Positions 1-7,826 of a stretch of 64,000 nucleotides of DNA are shown one piece after another (position 1 is the first letter of the stretch; each line of letters begins with the position of its first letter). The notes under the pieces were generated by a model. It was not told the DNA's origin, did no database searches, and worked only from the letters and a program-made list of their open reading frames with translations. This stretch comes from JANJUB01 sp031386985 (GTDB lineage: Bacteria; Armatimonadota; Fimbriimonadia; Fimbriimonadales; Fimbriimonadaceae). The DNA is taken from the NCBI GenBank assembly GCA_031386985.1, contig JANNCV010000044.1:248001-312000 (forward strand), given 5' to 3'. The position numbers and the translations under genes are program-made.

Positions 1-398
1 GCTTTGGGATCGCTAATCGTTGCCAAATAGAGTTCAGGATTAACAATCTCAACTCCATCGGGGCAAACGATATCGGCAGCGGTTACTTGACCGGGGCCCT
101 TCACGTTTATCCGAAGCGTTTTGTCTTCCGTTGGAGGACCGTCAGCGTTCGCATACTTAATGGCGATGTCCTTTAGGTTGAGAATAAGCTGAGTGGTATC
201 TTCACGTACGCCCGGAATCGGGGCGAACTCATGAAACACCTTATCAATGCGGACGGCGCTAACAGCCGAACCTTGAATTGAGCTGAGGAGCACTCTTCGA
301 AGAGCGTTCCCGATCGTCTGGCCATATCCGCGCTCAAGAGGCTCGAGCACGAACTTTCCATATTCAGCGGTGAGTTCGAGGGTTTGAATGTGTGGCAT
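1..398 (-). CDS. rpoA: RNA polymerase alpha subunit, N-terminal part (partial)
   Basis: Reading leftwards from the ATG at 398, the protein opens MPHIQTLELT and continues with PLERGYGQTIGNALRRVLLSS, the signature of the RpoA N-terminal dimerisation domain. About 132 residues are inside the window and the 3' end runs off its left edge. It assembles the RNA polymerase core. It lies 26 bases after rpsK in the ribosomal operon. The gene rpsD, commonly found between rpsK and rpoA, is absent here. The family call is certain; only the C-terminus is unseen. Confidence 0.96.
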   Translation of the reverse strand, partial: MPHIQTLELTAEYGKFVLEPLERGYGQTIGNALRRVLLSSIQGSAVSAVRIDKVFHEFAPIPGVREDTTQLILNLKDIAIKYANADGPPTEDKTLRINVKGPGQVTAADIVCPDGVEIVNPELYLATISDPK

Positions 399-424
399 AG
401 GTTTCTTAGGTTGGGAAAAATCGT

Positions 425-814
425 TTAGACGCGGCGTCGCTTTGGCGGGCGGCAACCGTTATGAGGGAGCGGAGTCTTGTCAATGATCGCGCTGACTTCC
501 AGACCAGAAGCCTGAAGCGAGCGAATCGCCGTCTCTCGACCACCACCGGGGCCAGTTACATGAACTTCAACTTTCTTAAGGCCATGCTCCTGGGCAGCAC
601 GAGAAGCTTTTTCGGCCGCGACCTGGGCCGCGAACGGAGTTGCCTTTCGGCTTCCTTTGAAGTTAACCGAACCAGCGCTAGCCCAACTAATGGTGTTACC
701 GCGGGGATCGGTGATTGTGATTAAAGTGTTATTGAAGGAGGCGTGAATATGAGCCACTCCCACGGGAATGTTCTTCTTTTCCTTCTGCTTTCCTTTGACT
801 GATTTACGTGCCAT
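425..814 (-). CDS. rpsK: 30S ribosomal protein S11
   Basis: The 129-residue product has the usual S11 length. It carries GVAHIHASFNNTLITITD near the N-terminus, the SAGSVNFKGSRKATPFAAQ block, and the conserved C-terminal PLPHNGCRPPKRRRV. S11 sits on the small-subunit platform and contacts 16S rRNA near the mRNA exit. It starts 2 bases after the rpsM stop, so the two are probably translated together. Nothing unusual is seen. Confidence 0.98.
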   Translation of the reverse strand: MARKSVKGKQKEKKNIPVGVAHIHASFNNTLITITDPRGNTISWASAGSVNFKGSRKATPFAAQVAAEKASRAAQEHGLKKVEVHVTGPGGGRETAIRSLQASGLEVSAIIDKTPLPHNGCRPPKRRRV

Positions 815-816
815 GG

Positions 817-1194
817 TTACTTCTTAGCCTTCTTCTTACCGGCAACTGTCTTGGCCTTACCCTTTCGAGTTCGAGCGTTGGAACGGGTTCGCTGACCGCG
901 CACGGGCAATCCGCGCCGATGGCGCAGGCCACGGTAGGAACCGATTTCTATAAGGCGACGGATGTTGGTGTTAACTTCACGCTTCAAGTCACCTTCGACT
1001 TGATAGTCAGCGTCAATAACCTCACGAAGCTTGGCGACCTCGACTTCGGTTAGCTCCTTAACCTTCTTGCGAGGGTCAATTCCAGCTTTTTCGATAACCG
1101 CGGGAGCATTGTTCTTACCGATTCCATAGATTAGGGGAATCGCGTAGAGAACTGCTTTATCTCGCGGGAGGTCAATACCTGCAATACGTGCCAT
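817..1194 (-). CDS. rpsM: 30S ribosomal protein S13
   Basis: The 125-residue protein starts MARIAGIDLPRDKAVLYAI and contains the helix-turn region and the RGLRHRRGLPVRGQRT block typical of S13, then a lysine-rich tail that reaches the tRNA sites at the subunit interface. It is followed 2 bases later by rpsK and preceded 19 bases earlier by rpmJ. Length and motifs are standard for the family. Confidence 0.98.
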   Translation of the reverse strand: MARIAGIDLPRDKAVLYAIPLIYGIGKNNAPAVIEKAGIDPRKKVKELTEVEVAKLREVIDADYQVEGDLKREVNTNIRRLIEIGSYRGLRHRRGLPVRGQRTRSNARTRKGKAKTVAGKKKAKK

Positions 1195-1213
1195 TGTTTA
1201 GTTCTTGTTCTCC

Positions 1214-1327
1214 TTAGCCTTGGCGCTGCTTATGTTTCGGGTTGATGCAGATCACCCGCACTACTCCAGAGCGCTTGATGATTTTGCATTTATCGCAAAT
1301 TTTCTTAACACTTGCACGAACTTTCAT
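1214..1327 (-). CDS. rpmJ: 50S ribosomal protein L36
   Basis: This 37-codon gene translates as MKVRASVKKICDKCKIIKRS and then GVVRVICINPKHKQRQG. The pattern C-x2-C, C-x4-H is the zinc-binding form of L36. It is the first gene seen in the rpmJ-rpsM-rpsK-rpoA group. No infA is found immediately upstream, where it often lies; the upstream 245 bases carry a dispersed repeat and the ribH promoter instead. Confidence 0.95.
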   Translation of the reverse strand: MKVRASVKKICDKCKIIKRSGVVRVICINPKHKQRQG

Positions 1328-1476
1328 GATTCAAACCCGATCCTTTTGCCGTCTATTTATTGACAGCGCCACGCGCCCGCCGCTCGCCATGGATTCAGGC
1401 ATGAGCTTGCGCGAACTGGGATTATACCGAATAGATTTGATGCGGCGCTACCTCCCTTGTGATTTTTGCTACGTTC

Positions 1477-1545
1477 GATCACCCGGAACCTCTCCCCAGT
1501 TCGCTATCGCTCACAGCCCTCTCCTGCGAGGAGAGGGATTAGCTG
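1477..1545. repeat. Dispersed palindromic repeat, copy 1 (intergenic)
   Basis: About 66 bases starting GATCACCCGGAACC are closely similar to 12517-12582. The core is a near-perfect hairpin: CCCTCTCCT, loop GCG, AGGAGAGGG, at about 1517-1537. It lies between divergent rpmJ and ribH. The second copy sits inside a reading frame, so this is a mobile or repetitive element rather than a local terminator. Confidence 0.75.
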
Positions 1546-1560
1546 GCTTCAAGCCTCAGG

Positions 1561-1566
1561 TACATT
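1561..1566 (+). promoter_or_regulatory. Predicted -10 box of ribH (leaderless)
   Basis: TACATT ends 6 bases before the ribH ATG at 1573 and no Shine-Dalgarno sequence lies between. This spacing puts the transcription start at or near the start codon. It is part of a pattern repeated across the window. Confidence 0.5.
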
Positions 1567-1572
1567 AAGTTA

Positions 1573-2037
1573 ATGAACCCAATTCGCGGGCAGATGGATG
1601 GGAACGGGAAGCGATTCGCAATCGTTGTGAGCCGTTGGAACGAGCTAATCACAAAGGAACTTCTGGAAGGGGCCGTTGAAACCCTCATGCAACATGGCGA
1701 GCCAGAGATCGAAGTCGTTTCTGTACCCGGAACCTGGGAAATCCCGGTTGCAACCCGAACCTTGCTAAATCGAAAAGAAAATCGGCCCGATGGAATCGTG
1801 GCCCTCGGCTGCATACTTCAGGGCCAAACCACCCATGCCCAGCTTTTGAGCGGTGATGTTGGATCAGCCCTCATGTCGCTTCAAGTAGAAACCGGCGTCC
1901 CGATCGCTTGGGGCGTGCTAACCCCCGATACCGCTGAGCAAGCACTTGATCGAGCCGGATTGAAACACGGCAACAAGGGCCGCGAAGCCGCCCTCGCCGT
2001 GCTCGAAATGGCGAATTTGGTCGCCGCAATCAGGTGA
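1573..2037 (+). CDS. ribH: 6,7-dimethyl-8-ribityllumazine synthase
   Basis: This 154-residue enzyme condenses the ribitylamino-uracil with dihydroxybutanone phosphate in the penultimate step of riboflavin synthesis. Family motifs are clear: VVSVPGTWEIPVA, ALGCILQGQTTHAQLL (substrate binding and the active-site histidine region) and GVLTPDTAEQALDRAG. The length is typical. The start ATG is supported by the TACATT box 6 bases upstream. Its end overlaps the next gene by 4 bases. No other rib gene and no FMN riboswitch is visible nearby. Confidence 0.96.
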   Translation: MNPIRGQMDGNGKRFAIVVSRWNELITKELLEGAVETLMQHGEPEIEVVSVPGTWEIPVATRTLLNRKENRPDGIVALGCILQGQTTHAQLLSGDVGSALMSLQVETGVPIAWGVLTPDTAEQALDRAGLKHGNKGREAALAVLEMANLVAAIR

Positions 2038-2810
2038 CGGCCGACTCCCCGCTCGGTTTGGCCGTCTTGTTCTCGGTCGGGGCCGTCGCCTCGGCTGTAA
2101 ATACGGTCGCGGGCGGGGGATCACTCTTATCGTTCCCGACTCTGATATTCGGGTTCGGCATCCCCTCCAAAGAGGCTAACGCCACGAACGCCCTCGGGCT
2201 TTGGCCAGGTTCGCTGGGCGGCGCAATCGGGTTCAATAACCTTTACGATCAATGCAAGCGTCACATGCGCCTATTGATTCTCCCCACCCTTATCGGTAGT
2301 TTTGGCGGCGCTTGGCTCTTGGTTTCTACCGACAAAAGGGTCTTTGACTTCGTGGTCCCAATTTTGCTCCTGGTAGCGGCGACTCTCCTCTTGATTCAAC
2401 CTAAGATTAAGAAATTCGCGAACGATCACCTCGGAAAACCCACGATTAGCAGCGCGACTGCATGGATTCTGCAACTTCTCGTCGCGGTTTACGGCGGATA
2501 TTTCGGTGCGGGCATGGGGATCATGATGCTGGCGTCGTTTAGTCTCTTCATGGACGGCACCATCCATGAGATTAACGCCGTCAAAAACTGGCTCGGCCTC
2601 ATTATTAATGCGGTTGCTTCGGCAATTTTTGTGGCCCAAGGGCTCGTCTTGTTTCTGCCGGGATGCGTAATGGCGGTCGGCGCGATTTTAGGCGGATTCC
2701 TCGCCGGGAAATATTCCCAACGGGTTGACCCGGAGAAACTTCGAATCGCGGTTGCGATTTATGGAGTCGGGATGGCGGTGTTTTACGCTATCCGAACCTA
2801 CGGAAGCTAA
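2034..2810 (+). CDS. TSUP/TauE-SafE family membrane transporter
   Basis: This 258-residue, strongly hydrophobic protein has about eight predicted membrane segments in two similar halves. The N-terminal AVNTVAGGGSLLSFPTLI and the later YGGYFGAGMGIMML are the two repeat signatures of the TSUP (TauE/SafE, DUF81) family. Members export or import sulfite, sulfoacetate and other small organosulfur anions. The substrate here cannot be told from sequence. The GTG start at 2034 overlaps ribH by 4 bases, so it is likely translated from the ribH message. Confidence 0.88.
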   Translation: MTADSPLGLAVLFSVGAVASAVNTVAGGGSLLSFPTLIFGFGIPSKEANATNALGLWPGSLGGAIGFNNLYDQCKRHMRLLILPTLIGSFGGAWLLVSTDKRVFDFVVPILLLVAATLLLIQPKIKKFANDHLGKPTISSATAWILQLLVAVYGGYFGAGMGIMMLASFSLFMDGTIHEINAVKNWLGLIINAVASAIFVAQGLVLFLPGCVMAVGAILGGFLAGKYSQRVDPEKLRIAVAIYGVGMAVFYAIRTYGS

Positions 2811-2884
2811 ACGTGTGACATTGCCCCCCGGCCAATGCGTGTCTAGGACCAACCCAAAAGACCCAAACAAAAACCAATACGAGT

Positions 2885-2890
2885 TAAACT
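2885..2890 (+). promoter_or_regulatory. Predicted -10 box of ABC transporter operon
   Basis: TAAACT ends 7 bases before the ATG at 2898, with no Shine-Dalgarno site. This favours ATG 2898 over the in-frame TTG at 2892 and suggests a leaderless message. Confidence 0.45.
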
Positions 2891-2897
2891 ATTGCCA

Positions 2898-3821
2898 ATG
2901 TCCGCCCATCGTGTTGAGCTTGTGAACGCTTCGCGTTGGTATGGGCAGGTGATTGGTCTTAATGACGTCACCGCCACCATCGGCCCCGGTGTCACCGCCT
3001 TGCTTGGAATGAACGGAGCCGGTAAGAGCACGATGATGCGCCTCATCACGGGTCAGATTCGCCCTACCACCGGCACCGTTACAATCTATGGGCACGAACC
3101 GTTTGCCAACCCCGAAGTCTACAAGCACCTCGGCTATTGTCCCGAGATTGACAATTTTTATGAGCACCAGACGGGGCGGCAGTTTGTACAACACTTGGCA
3201 AGACTGAACGGACTTGATGCGGCGGCGGCTAAGCAAAGGACCACTGAAGTGATCGAAGCCGTGGGGATGTCGGATCGTTGCGATCGCAAAATCGGCGGCT
3301 ACTCTAAGGGTATGCGTCAGCGCATTAAGCTTGCCCAAGCGATGCTAAGCAATCCCGATATTATTCTCCTGGATGAACCCCTAAACGGTCTCGATCCGGT
3401 CGCACGGCGAGAGTTCATTGATGTTCTGCATCGTCTCGGAGATGAAGGTAAAACGATTCTGGTAAGTTCGCACATTTTGTTCGAGGTCGAGCAAATGACC
3501 CGTTCAATCTTGCTTTTGCATCGTGGCCGCCTGCTAGCGAGTGGCGATCTTAAGGTGATTCGAGAGCTCATGGATAAATTCCCGCATCGCGTGAGGATAG
3601 ATTCGCCTCAAGCCCGCGAACTCGCCGCCCATTTTGCCATGCTTCCCTTTGTTTTGTCGCTAGAATTCACGCGAAAGGGCCTTGAGATAAGAACCCGCCA
3701 GCCCAACGATTTTTATAACGAGCTTTCGACCCTCATGCTGGACAGCAATGTGCCCGTTGATGCGTTTTCGAGCCCCGATAACAATCTCGAATCCATCTTC
3801 CGTTATTTGGTGAACGAATGA
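2898..3821 (+). CDS. ABC transporter ATP-binding protein (ABC-2 exporter type)
   Basis: The 307-residue ATPase has a Walker A motif GMNGAGKST at about residues 37-45, signature YSKGMRQR, Walker B IILLDEPLNGLDP and the switch histidine in SSHILFEVEQM. A C-terminal extension of about 80 residues is typical of ATPases paired with ABC-2 permeases. It would drive export through the permease encoded next, whose start overlaps this stop by 4 bases. The substrate is unknown. The signature differs from LSGGQ, as is common in this subfamily. Confidence 0.93.
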   Translation: MSAHRVELVNASRWYGQVIGLNDVTATIGPGVTALLGMNGAGKSTMMRLITGQIRPTTGTVTIYGHEPFANPEVYKHLGYCPEIDNFYEHQTGRQFVQHLARLNGLDAAAAKQRTTEVIEAVGMSDRCDRKIGGYSKGMRQRIKLAQAMLSNPDIILLDEPLNGLDPVARREFIDVLHRLGDEGKTILVSSHILFEVEQMTRSILLLHRGRLLASGDLKVIRELMDKFPHRVRIDSPQARELAAHFAMLPFVLSLEFTRKGLEIRTRQPNDFYNELSTLMLDSNVPVDAFSSPDNNLESIFRYLVNE

Positions 3822-4591
3822 ACATCGCCTACCTCTACACGAGCATGGTTAAGGAGCTTTTCAGATTCCGACGCATGGCGATTTGGCTGGTCATTTGCGT
3901 TGTGCTCTATGCTATGGCGCTGGCTTTCGTTACTTATAGCCGCACGCCCTCGACCGAGGCTTACCCGCAACTAAGCGGATCGCTTGTTTTCCGGTTTCTG
4001 TCGCTTGTAGCCGCCATATTTTCAACCTCAGTTGTCGCCCAGGAAGTTGAACAAAAGACAATTGTTTACCTTCTCACTCGGCCCATTCAACGGTATCAGA
4101 TGATCGCAATGCGCACCCTCGCAGCGGCAACTGCAACCGCCACCATCGGAATGGTTGCGGCCGTTACGGTTTCTTTCGCGGTCAAAGGCGGCTCGTTCCT
4201 TTCAAATGAATTTTTGCTGAGAGATTTTAAGGGGATCATCATCGGTTCTCTCGCTTATTGCTCGCTGTTCGTCTTTGTTAGTTTGGTTATCAATAAGGCC
4301 ATGATTGCCGCGCTGCTTTATGCTTTCGGATGGGAATCCATGGCGCCAAACATGCAAGGGAGCATGTATCAGCTCTCCATAACGAGTCACTTGCAGGCTA
4401 TTTGCGAGCGCCCCGCACCCACGACCGATGCGAACCCCTTAGCGAGTTTCATGTCGGGAGCAATGGGAACCAACCTCTTGACCCCTACCCAAAGCTGGAT
4501 CACGATGATCTTGCTCAGTGCCACTATGCTGGGATTGGCGATGCTTTGGTTTACCAAGTTCGAATATCTTCCCCGCGAAGACGCGGAGTAG
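3818..4591 (+). CDS. ABC-2 type permease
   Basis: This 257-residue protein has about six hydrophobic segments. The phrase EVEQKTIVYLLTRPIQRYQ after the second segment is the conserved cytosolic block of ABC-2 permeases (Gly/Asn-less NatB-like class). It overlaps the ATPase gene by 4 bases and is its evident partner. No accessory or substrate-binding protein is encoded nearby, which suits an exporter. Confidence 0.88.
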   Translation: MNIAYLYTSMVKELFRFRRMAIWLVICVVLYAMALAFVTYSRTPSTEAYPQLSGSLVFRFLSLVAAIFSTSVVAQEVEQKTIVYLLTRPIQRYQMIAMRTLAAATATATIGMVAAVTVSFAVKGGSFLSNEFLLRDFKGIIIGSLAYCSLFVFVSLVINKAMIAALLYAFGWESMAPNMQGSMYQLSITSHLQAICERPAPTTDANPLASFMSGAMGTNLLTPTQSWITMILLSATMLGLAMLWFTKFEYLPREDAE

Positions 4592-4638
4592 TAGCAACGG
4601 CATCGGCCCACACTGCTCATTTCATGCCAGACTTCACT

Positions 4639-5415
4639 ATGGACTTGGGTCTAAATGGAAAAGTCGCAATGGTCGCCGCCGCCTCAAAGGGTATTGGTTT
4701 TGCAGTAGCCAAGATGCTTGCCACGGAAGGGGTTCGGAGCAGTATTTGTTCTCGTTCGCAAGAATCGCTGGATCATGCATTGGTCGAAATCCCAAATGCC
4801 CGTAGTTATGTTTGCGATGTGAGCAAGGCCGCCGATCTTGAAAATTGGCATTCGCAAACCGTGCGCGACCTGGGAATCCCAAGCATCCTCATCACCAATA
4901 CAGGCGGTCCGCCGGCAGGAAATCTCGATCAAATGACGGACGAGCAATGGCAAGCGGGATTTGATTCCACTCTCATGAATGTGGTGCGATTGGTGCGGCT
5001 TGCCTCGCCGGGAATGAGGACCGCTGGCTGGGGCCGAATCGTGCATATCACCTCGCTTGTCGCCAAAGAACCAAGCCCCATGCTCCCGATTTCTTCGACT
5101 TTGCGAGCGGGAATAATGGCGCTAACGCGATTGCAAGCGACTGAGCTCGCCCCCTTTTGCGTAACGGTAAACAGCGTCTTGCCCGGCCACACGATGACAG
5201 ATCGGCAGATTCACCTGGCCGAAATCATCGCGGCACGTGATGGGATTACGCCGGAGGAAGCGCTGAAACGACAGGCCAAGACGAACCCAATGGGTCGGAT
5301 TGGAGAGCCCGACGAGATCGCAGCGGCGACGGTTTTTCTTTGCTCGGCGCAAGCATCGTACATATCAGGAGTGAATCTTCTGGCGGACGGGGGCTCGGTT
5401 AAGGGTCTGGCGTGA
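4639..5415 (+). CDS. Short-chain dehydrogenase/reductase, atypical active site
   Basis: The 258-residue Rossmann protein begins MDLGLNGKVAMVAAASKGIG; the normal TGxxxGIG cofactor motif is changed to AAASKGIG. The NNAG equivalent is NTGG. The catalytic serine is present in HITSLVAKEP, but the usual YxxxK is SSTLRAG, so the tyrosine and lysine are missing. The C-terminal part (GRIGEPDEIAAATVFLCS) is normal. It resembles the FabG-like subgroup known to lack the catalytic tetrad. ATG 4624 is an alternative start. Reaction and substrate are unknown. Confidence 0.9.
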   Translation: MDLGLNGKVAMVAAASKGIGFAVAKMLATEGVRSSICSRSQESLDHALVEIPNARSYVCDVSKAADLENWHSQTVRDLGIPSILITNTGGPPAGNLDQMTDEQWQAGFDSTLMNVVRLVRLASPGMRTAGWGRIVHITSLVAKEPSPMLPISSTLRAGIMALTRLQATELAPFCVTVNSVLPGHTMTDRQIHLAEIIAARDGITPEEALKRQAKTNPMGRIGEPDEIAAATVFLCSAQASYISGVNLLADGGSVKGLA

Positions 5416-5487
5416 ACGGCTCAGAGCTTGGCGGGAATCTGCGCCCATCCCACGGCAGGATTGAGCTACAACTGGGCGAGACCCATT

Positions 5488-5640
5488 CATCCCCAGTTGT
5501 GGTTGCTCATCCCCAGTTGTGGTTGCTTCATCCCCAGTTGTGGTTGTTTCATCCCCAGTTGCGGTTGCTTCATCCCAGTTGTGGATGGCTCAGCCCCGGT
5601 TGTGGATGGCTCAGCCCTGGTTGTTGATGGCTCAGCCCCA
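5488..5640. repeat. Minisatellite, about 7 tandem units of 20-21 bp
   Basis: Seven units begin at 5488, 5508, 5529, 5550, 5571, 5591 and 5612, with a partial eighth from 5633. The first five read CATCCCCAGTTGTGGTTGCT with few changes; the last ones drift to CAGCCCCGGTTGTGGATGGC. Reading frames cross the array only because 21 is divisible by three. It lies between the SDR gene and the GTG of the next gene. No unique spacers are present, so it is not a CRISPR array. Confidence 0.9.
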
Positions 5641-5663
5641 AGGTTTTGAACCTGATCGTATGG

Positions 5664-5669
5664 TAAAAC
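5664..5669 (+). promoter_or_regulatory. Weak -10-like box before 5676 gene
   Basis: TAAAAC ends 6 bases before the GTG at 5676. The last base departs from TANNNT, so support is weaker than for other sites, but the spacing agrees with the leaderless pattern. Confidence 0.25.
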
Positions 5670-5675
5670 TACGAA

Positions 5676-6161
5676 GTGCTAACAACCGCACGCGAACGGT
5701 TACGGGAGATCATATCGCCTCTATCGAAGCTAAAGCCCACCTGGTTGTCGTGGGGCGTGATACTTTGTCTAATCTCGCAGGTAATGCTGGCGTGCCTTGT
5801 GCTTTATGTAACTGTTGCAAACTGGCTTGGAATTATTAAGCCTCTTCCGGATGCCCAGCCCCACGGGCTAAAGCTTGAACTTGCTATGCTGAGCATTGTC
5901 GCAGTTGGGTTAGTTGCGGCCTATGGCATACTCCGCAACCGCTGGTGGGGATTTTTTGCGGAATTGGCCATTTTGTGGGGCTTACCGTTAACTATTTACG
6001 TGGAAACCCATAGAGTGCCAATCCTCTTCACTCCCTTTGGATTTCGGGATGAATGGGTTGTCCTCGCGCTGAACTATTTGTTGTTTGGTTTCTGGAGTTT
6101 TGAGCTTGTCAAACGGGGCCAAGCCAGGTTTCACGAAGTTCGCGCCGAGACCAACGCATGA
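5676..6161 (+). CDS. Hypothetical membrane protein
   Basis: The 161-residue protein has about four hydrophobic segments: WLSWGVILCLISQVMLAC, LAMLSIVAVGLVAAYG, WGFFAELAILWGLPLTI and VVLALNYLLFGFWSFEL. I do not recognise a family. The GTG start has no clear Shine-Dalgarno site. The stop overlaps the start of the following oxidase gene by 4 bases, so the two are probably co-translated. The minisatellite lies directly upstream and could affect its expression. Confidence 0.7.
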   Translation: MLTTARERLREIISPLSKLKPTWLSWGVILCLISQVMLACLVLYVTVANWLGIIKPLPDAQPHGLKLELAMLSIVAVGLVAAYGILRNRWWGFFAELAILWGLPLTIYVETHRVPILFTPFGFRDEWVVLALNYLLFGFWSFELVKRGQARFHEVRAETNA

Positions 6162-7198
6162 AAATCGCCGTCATCGGAGCCGGGATCATGGGTTCGAGTA
6201 CTGCCCTGGCCGCATCGGATCGAGGCCATGAAGTCACGGTTTTCGAGCAGTTTGAAATCAACCACGATCGCGGGAGCTCGCATGGGCGCTCGCGCATTGT
6301 GCGCAAGGCTTACCCCGATCCGTTTTACACTGAGATCATGCTAACGGGCTATCCGATGTGGAAAAAACTTCAGGCAAGGATAAGCGAACCGATCCTGTTT
6401 GAATGCGGCCTAGTCTTTTTTGGCGACGCTGAAAACCCCGACATCCAAACCCAAATCCGAGGGCTAACGGAGCTTGGCGTAGAGCATCAAGTGCTGGGTC
6501 ACGCCGGGATGAAAGACGTTTTTCCCGAGCTACTCATACACGAGAACGAGGTAGGGGTTCACTCCCGGGACGGAGGTTGGGTTCACGCCGAGCGCGCCGT
6601 TCGGCTCTCTCTCGCCCTTGCCCTTTCGCAGGGTGCCCAAGTAAAACGGGAGAGAGCCGATCCAACCGAACTCAAAAGGGACTTCGATGCCGTGCTCGTG
6701 TGCGCAGGCTCATGGGCGAAGAAAATGTTTGGACTACCAAACAAGGTGATCCAACAGACCTTTGGTTATCTAGAAATTCCCGAGGAGAGAAAGGGCCCGG
6801 TTTGGATCGAGGCTCATCCCGATGGAGTTTACGGTTTTCCTTCGGAACCTGGTTCAAAGACGGTCAAATTTGGAGTGCATCGAGACGGTCCCGAGGTGGA
6901 CCCAAGCGAACCCCGCCCACCTATAGACGAGAGCCACGTTCAAGCCTTACACGACTTCGCCCAACGCCGATTGGGCATCGCCAACCCCCAAATCAGCGAC
7001 ATCAAAACCTGCCTGTACACCCGGACCCACAACGAGGATTTCATTTTCAGTGAGTCCTCGCCGGGCGTCTTTTTCGCTTCACCTTGCTCAGGACACGGCT
7101 TCAAATTCGGCCCATGGGTTGGGAATCTGATGGTGGATTTCGCCGAGGGAAAGCAGAAACCGGCGGATTGGCCCAGATTTACCGTATGCGATGCCTGA
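6158..7198 (+). CDS. FAD-dependent amine oxidase, monomeric sarcosine oxidase family
   Basis: The 346-residue enzyme starts with the dinucleotide-binding fold MKIAVIGAGIMGSSTALAA. It then carries GSSHGRSRIVRKAYP, the hallmark of the monomeric sarcosine oxidase/N-methyltryptophan oxidase family. The cysteine that carries covalent FAD in the family is present in FASPCSGHGFKFGP near the C-terminus. It probably oxidises an N-methylated or secondary amine to an imine and makes hydrogen peroxide. Size is slightly below the usual 370-390. The true substrate cannot be assigned. It is co-translated with the upstream membrane protein. Confidence 0.88.
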   Translation: MKIAVIGAGIMGSSTALAASDRGHEVTVFEQFEINHDRGSSHGRSRIVRKAYPDPFYTEIMLTGYPMWKKLQARISEPILFECGLVFFGDAENPDIQTQIRGLTELGVEHQVLGHAGMKDVFPELLIHENEVGVHSRDGGWVHAERAVRLSLALALSQGAQVKRERADPTELKRDFDAVLVCAGSWAKKMFGLPNKVIQQTFGYLEIPEERKGPVWIEAHPDGVYGFPSEPGSKTVKFGVHRDGPEVDPSEPRPPIDESHVQALHDFAQRRLGIANPQISDIKTCLYTRTHNEDFIFSESSPGVFFASPCSGHGFKFGPWVGNLMVDFAEGKQKPADWPRFTVCDA

Positions 7199-7217
7199 GC
7201 AACACGAAATGCGCGCG

Positions 7218-7793
7218 TTATGACAAGACCAGTTCCATTTCATCGGCGACGCTCAACCCTTCACAAACATGAGTTGCAGATTGCAAAGTCGGCAAAAGGA
7301 ACTTCTCGTACATCGGCATAACATCCCGCTCAAATCGCCAGCGAACTTCTTCTGGAGTCCGGCCGCGTTGAGAAACATCCCGCTCAATCCTCCTTTCTAG
7401 GCAAACGGAAGGATCAACATCCAGGAACACCCGAACCCCCGCGATCTCATTGATCGCAGGCCAAAGCAACGAATACATGCCCTCCAAAATCACATGACTC
7501 GAAGGCAAGATCACCTGAGTCTCGGGCGAGCGCATGAATGTGACGAAGTCATAAACGGGCTTCTGTATCGGCCGCCCAACACGTAACAAACTCAAATGAG
7601 AAAGTAACAGCGCGTGATCAAACATCTCCGGAGCATCAAAATTGCACTTCGTCCGCTCCTCAAACGAAAACTCGGAGAGGGAAAGGTAGTAATCATCCAG
7701 CGCTATGATCGGCGCGCCCAACTGGTGGCTCAGCTTTTGGGCCAACGTCGTTTTGCCCGAGCAAGATAATCCCGCGATGGCGATCAGGTGCAT
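7218..7793 (-). CDS. udk: Uridine kinase-like P-loop kinase
   Basis: The 191-residue protein opens MHLIAIAGLSCSGKTTLAQ with a Walker A motif, then IALDDYYLSLSEF, the conserved aspartates of the uridine kinase family, and NFDAPEMFDHALL. It likely phosphorylates uridine or cytidine in pyrimidine salvage. I chose ATG 7793 because TACAAT ends exactly 6 bases upstream; the in-frame ATG at 7811 would add six residues. It is divergent from the ASCH gene. Phosphoribulokinase-like specificity cannot be excluded. Confidence 0.85.
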   Translation of the reverse strand: MHLIAIAGLSCSGKTTLAQKLSHQLGAPIIALDDYYLSLSEFSFEERTKCNFDAPEMFDHALLLSHLSLLRVGRPIQKPVYDFVTFMRSPETQVILPSSHVILEGMYSLLWPAINEIAGVRVFLDVDPSVCLERRIERDVSQRGRTPEEVRWRFERDVMPMYEKFLLPTLQSATHVCEGLSVADEMELVLS

Positions 7794-7799
7794 ACTATT

Positions 7800-7805
7800 A
7801 TTGTA
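7800..7805 (-). promoter_or_regulatory. Predicted -10 box of uridine kinase gene
   Basis: On the minus strand TACAAT is followed by 6 bases and then ATG at 7793. There is no Shine-Dalgarno site. This predicts a leaderless message and decides between two possible starts. Confidence 0.5.
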
Positions 7806-7826
7806 AGCCATAATTCACCAGCCGCC

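Noticed and set aside
1328..1572. FMN riboswitch upstream of ribH
   Set aside because: No conserved RFN-type pairing or motif was seen; the interval holds a dispersed palindromic repeat and a -10 box directly at the start codon.
5488..5640. CRISPR array
   Set aside because: Units are adjacent with no unique spacers and no cas genes are nearby.
5412..5839. Three overlapping open frames across the minisatellite
   Set aside because: They translate only the 21-base repeats (HPQLWLL or IPSCGCF units) and have no family features; the frames stay open because the unit length is divisible by three.
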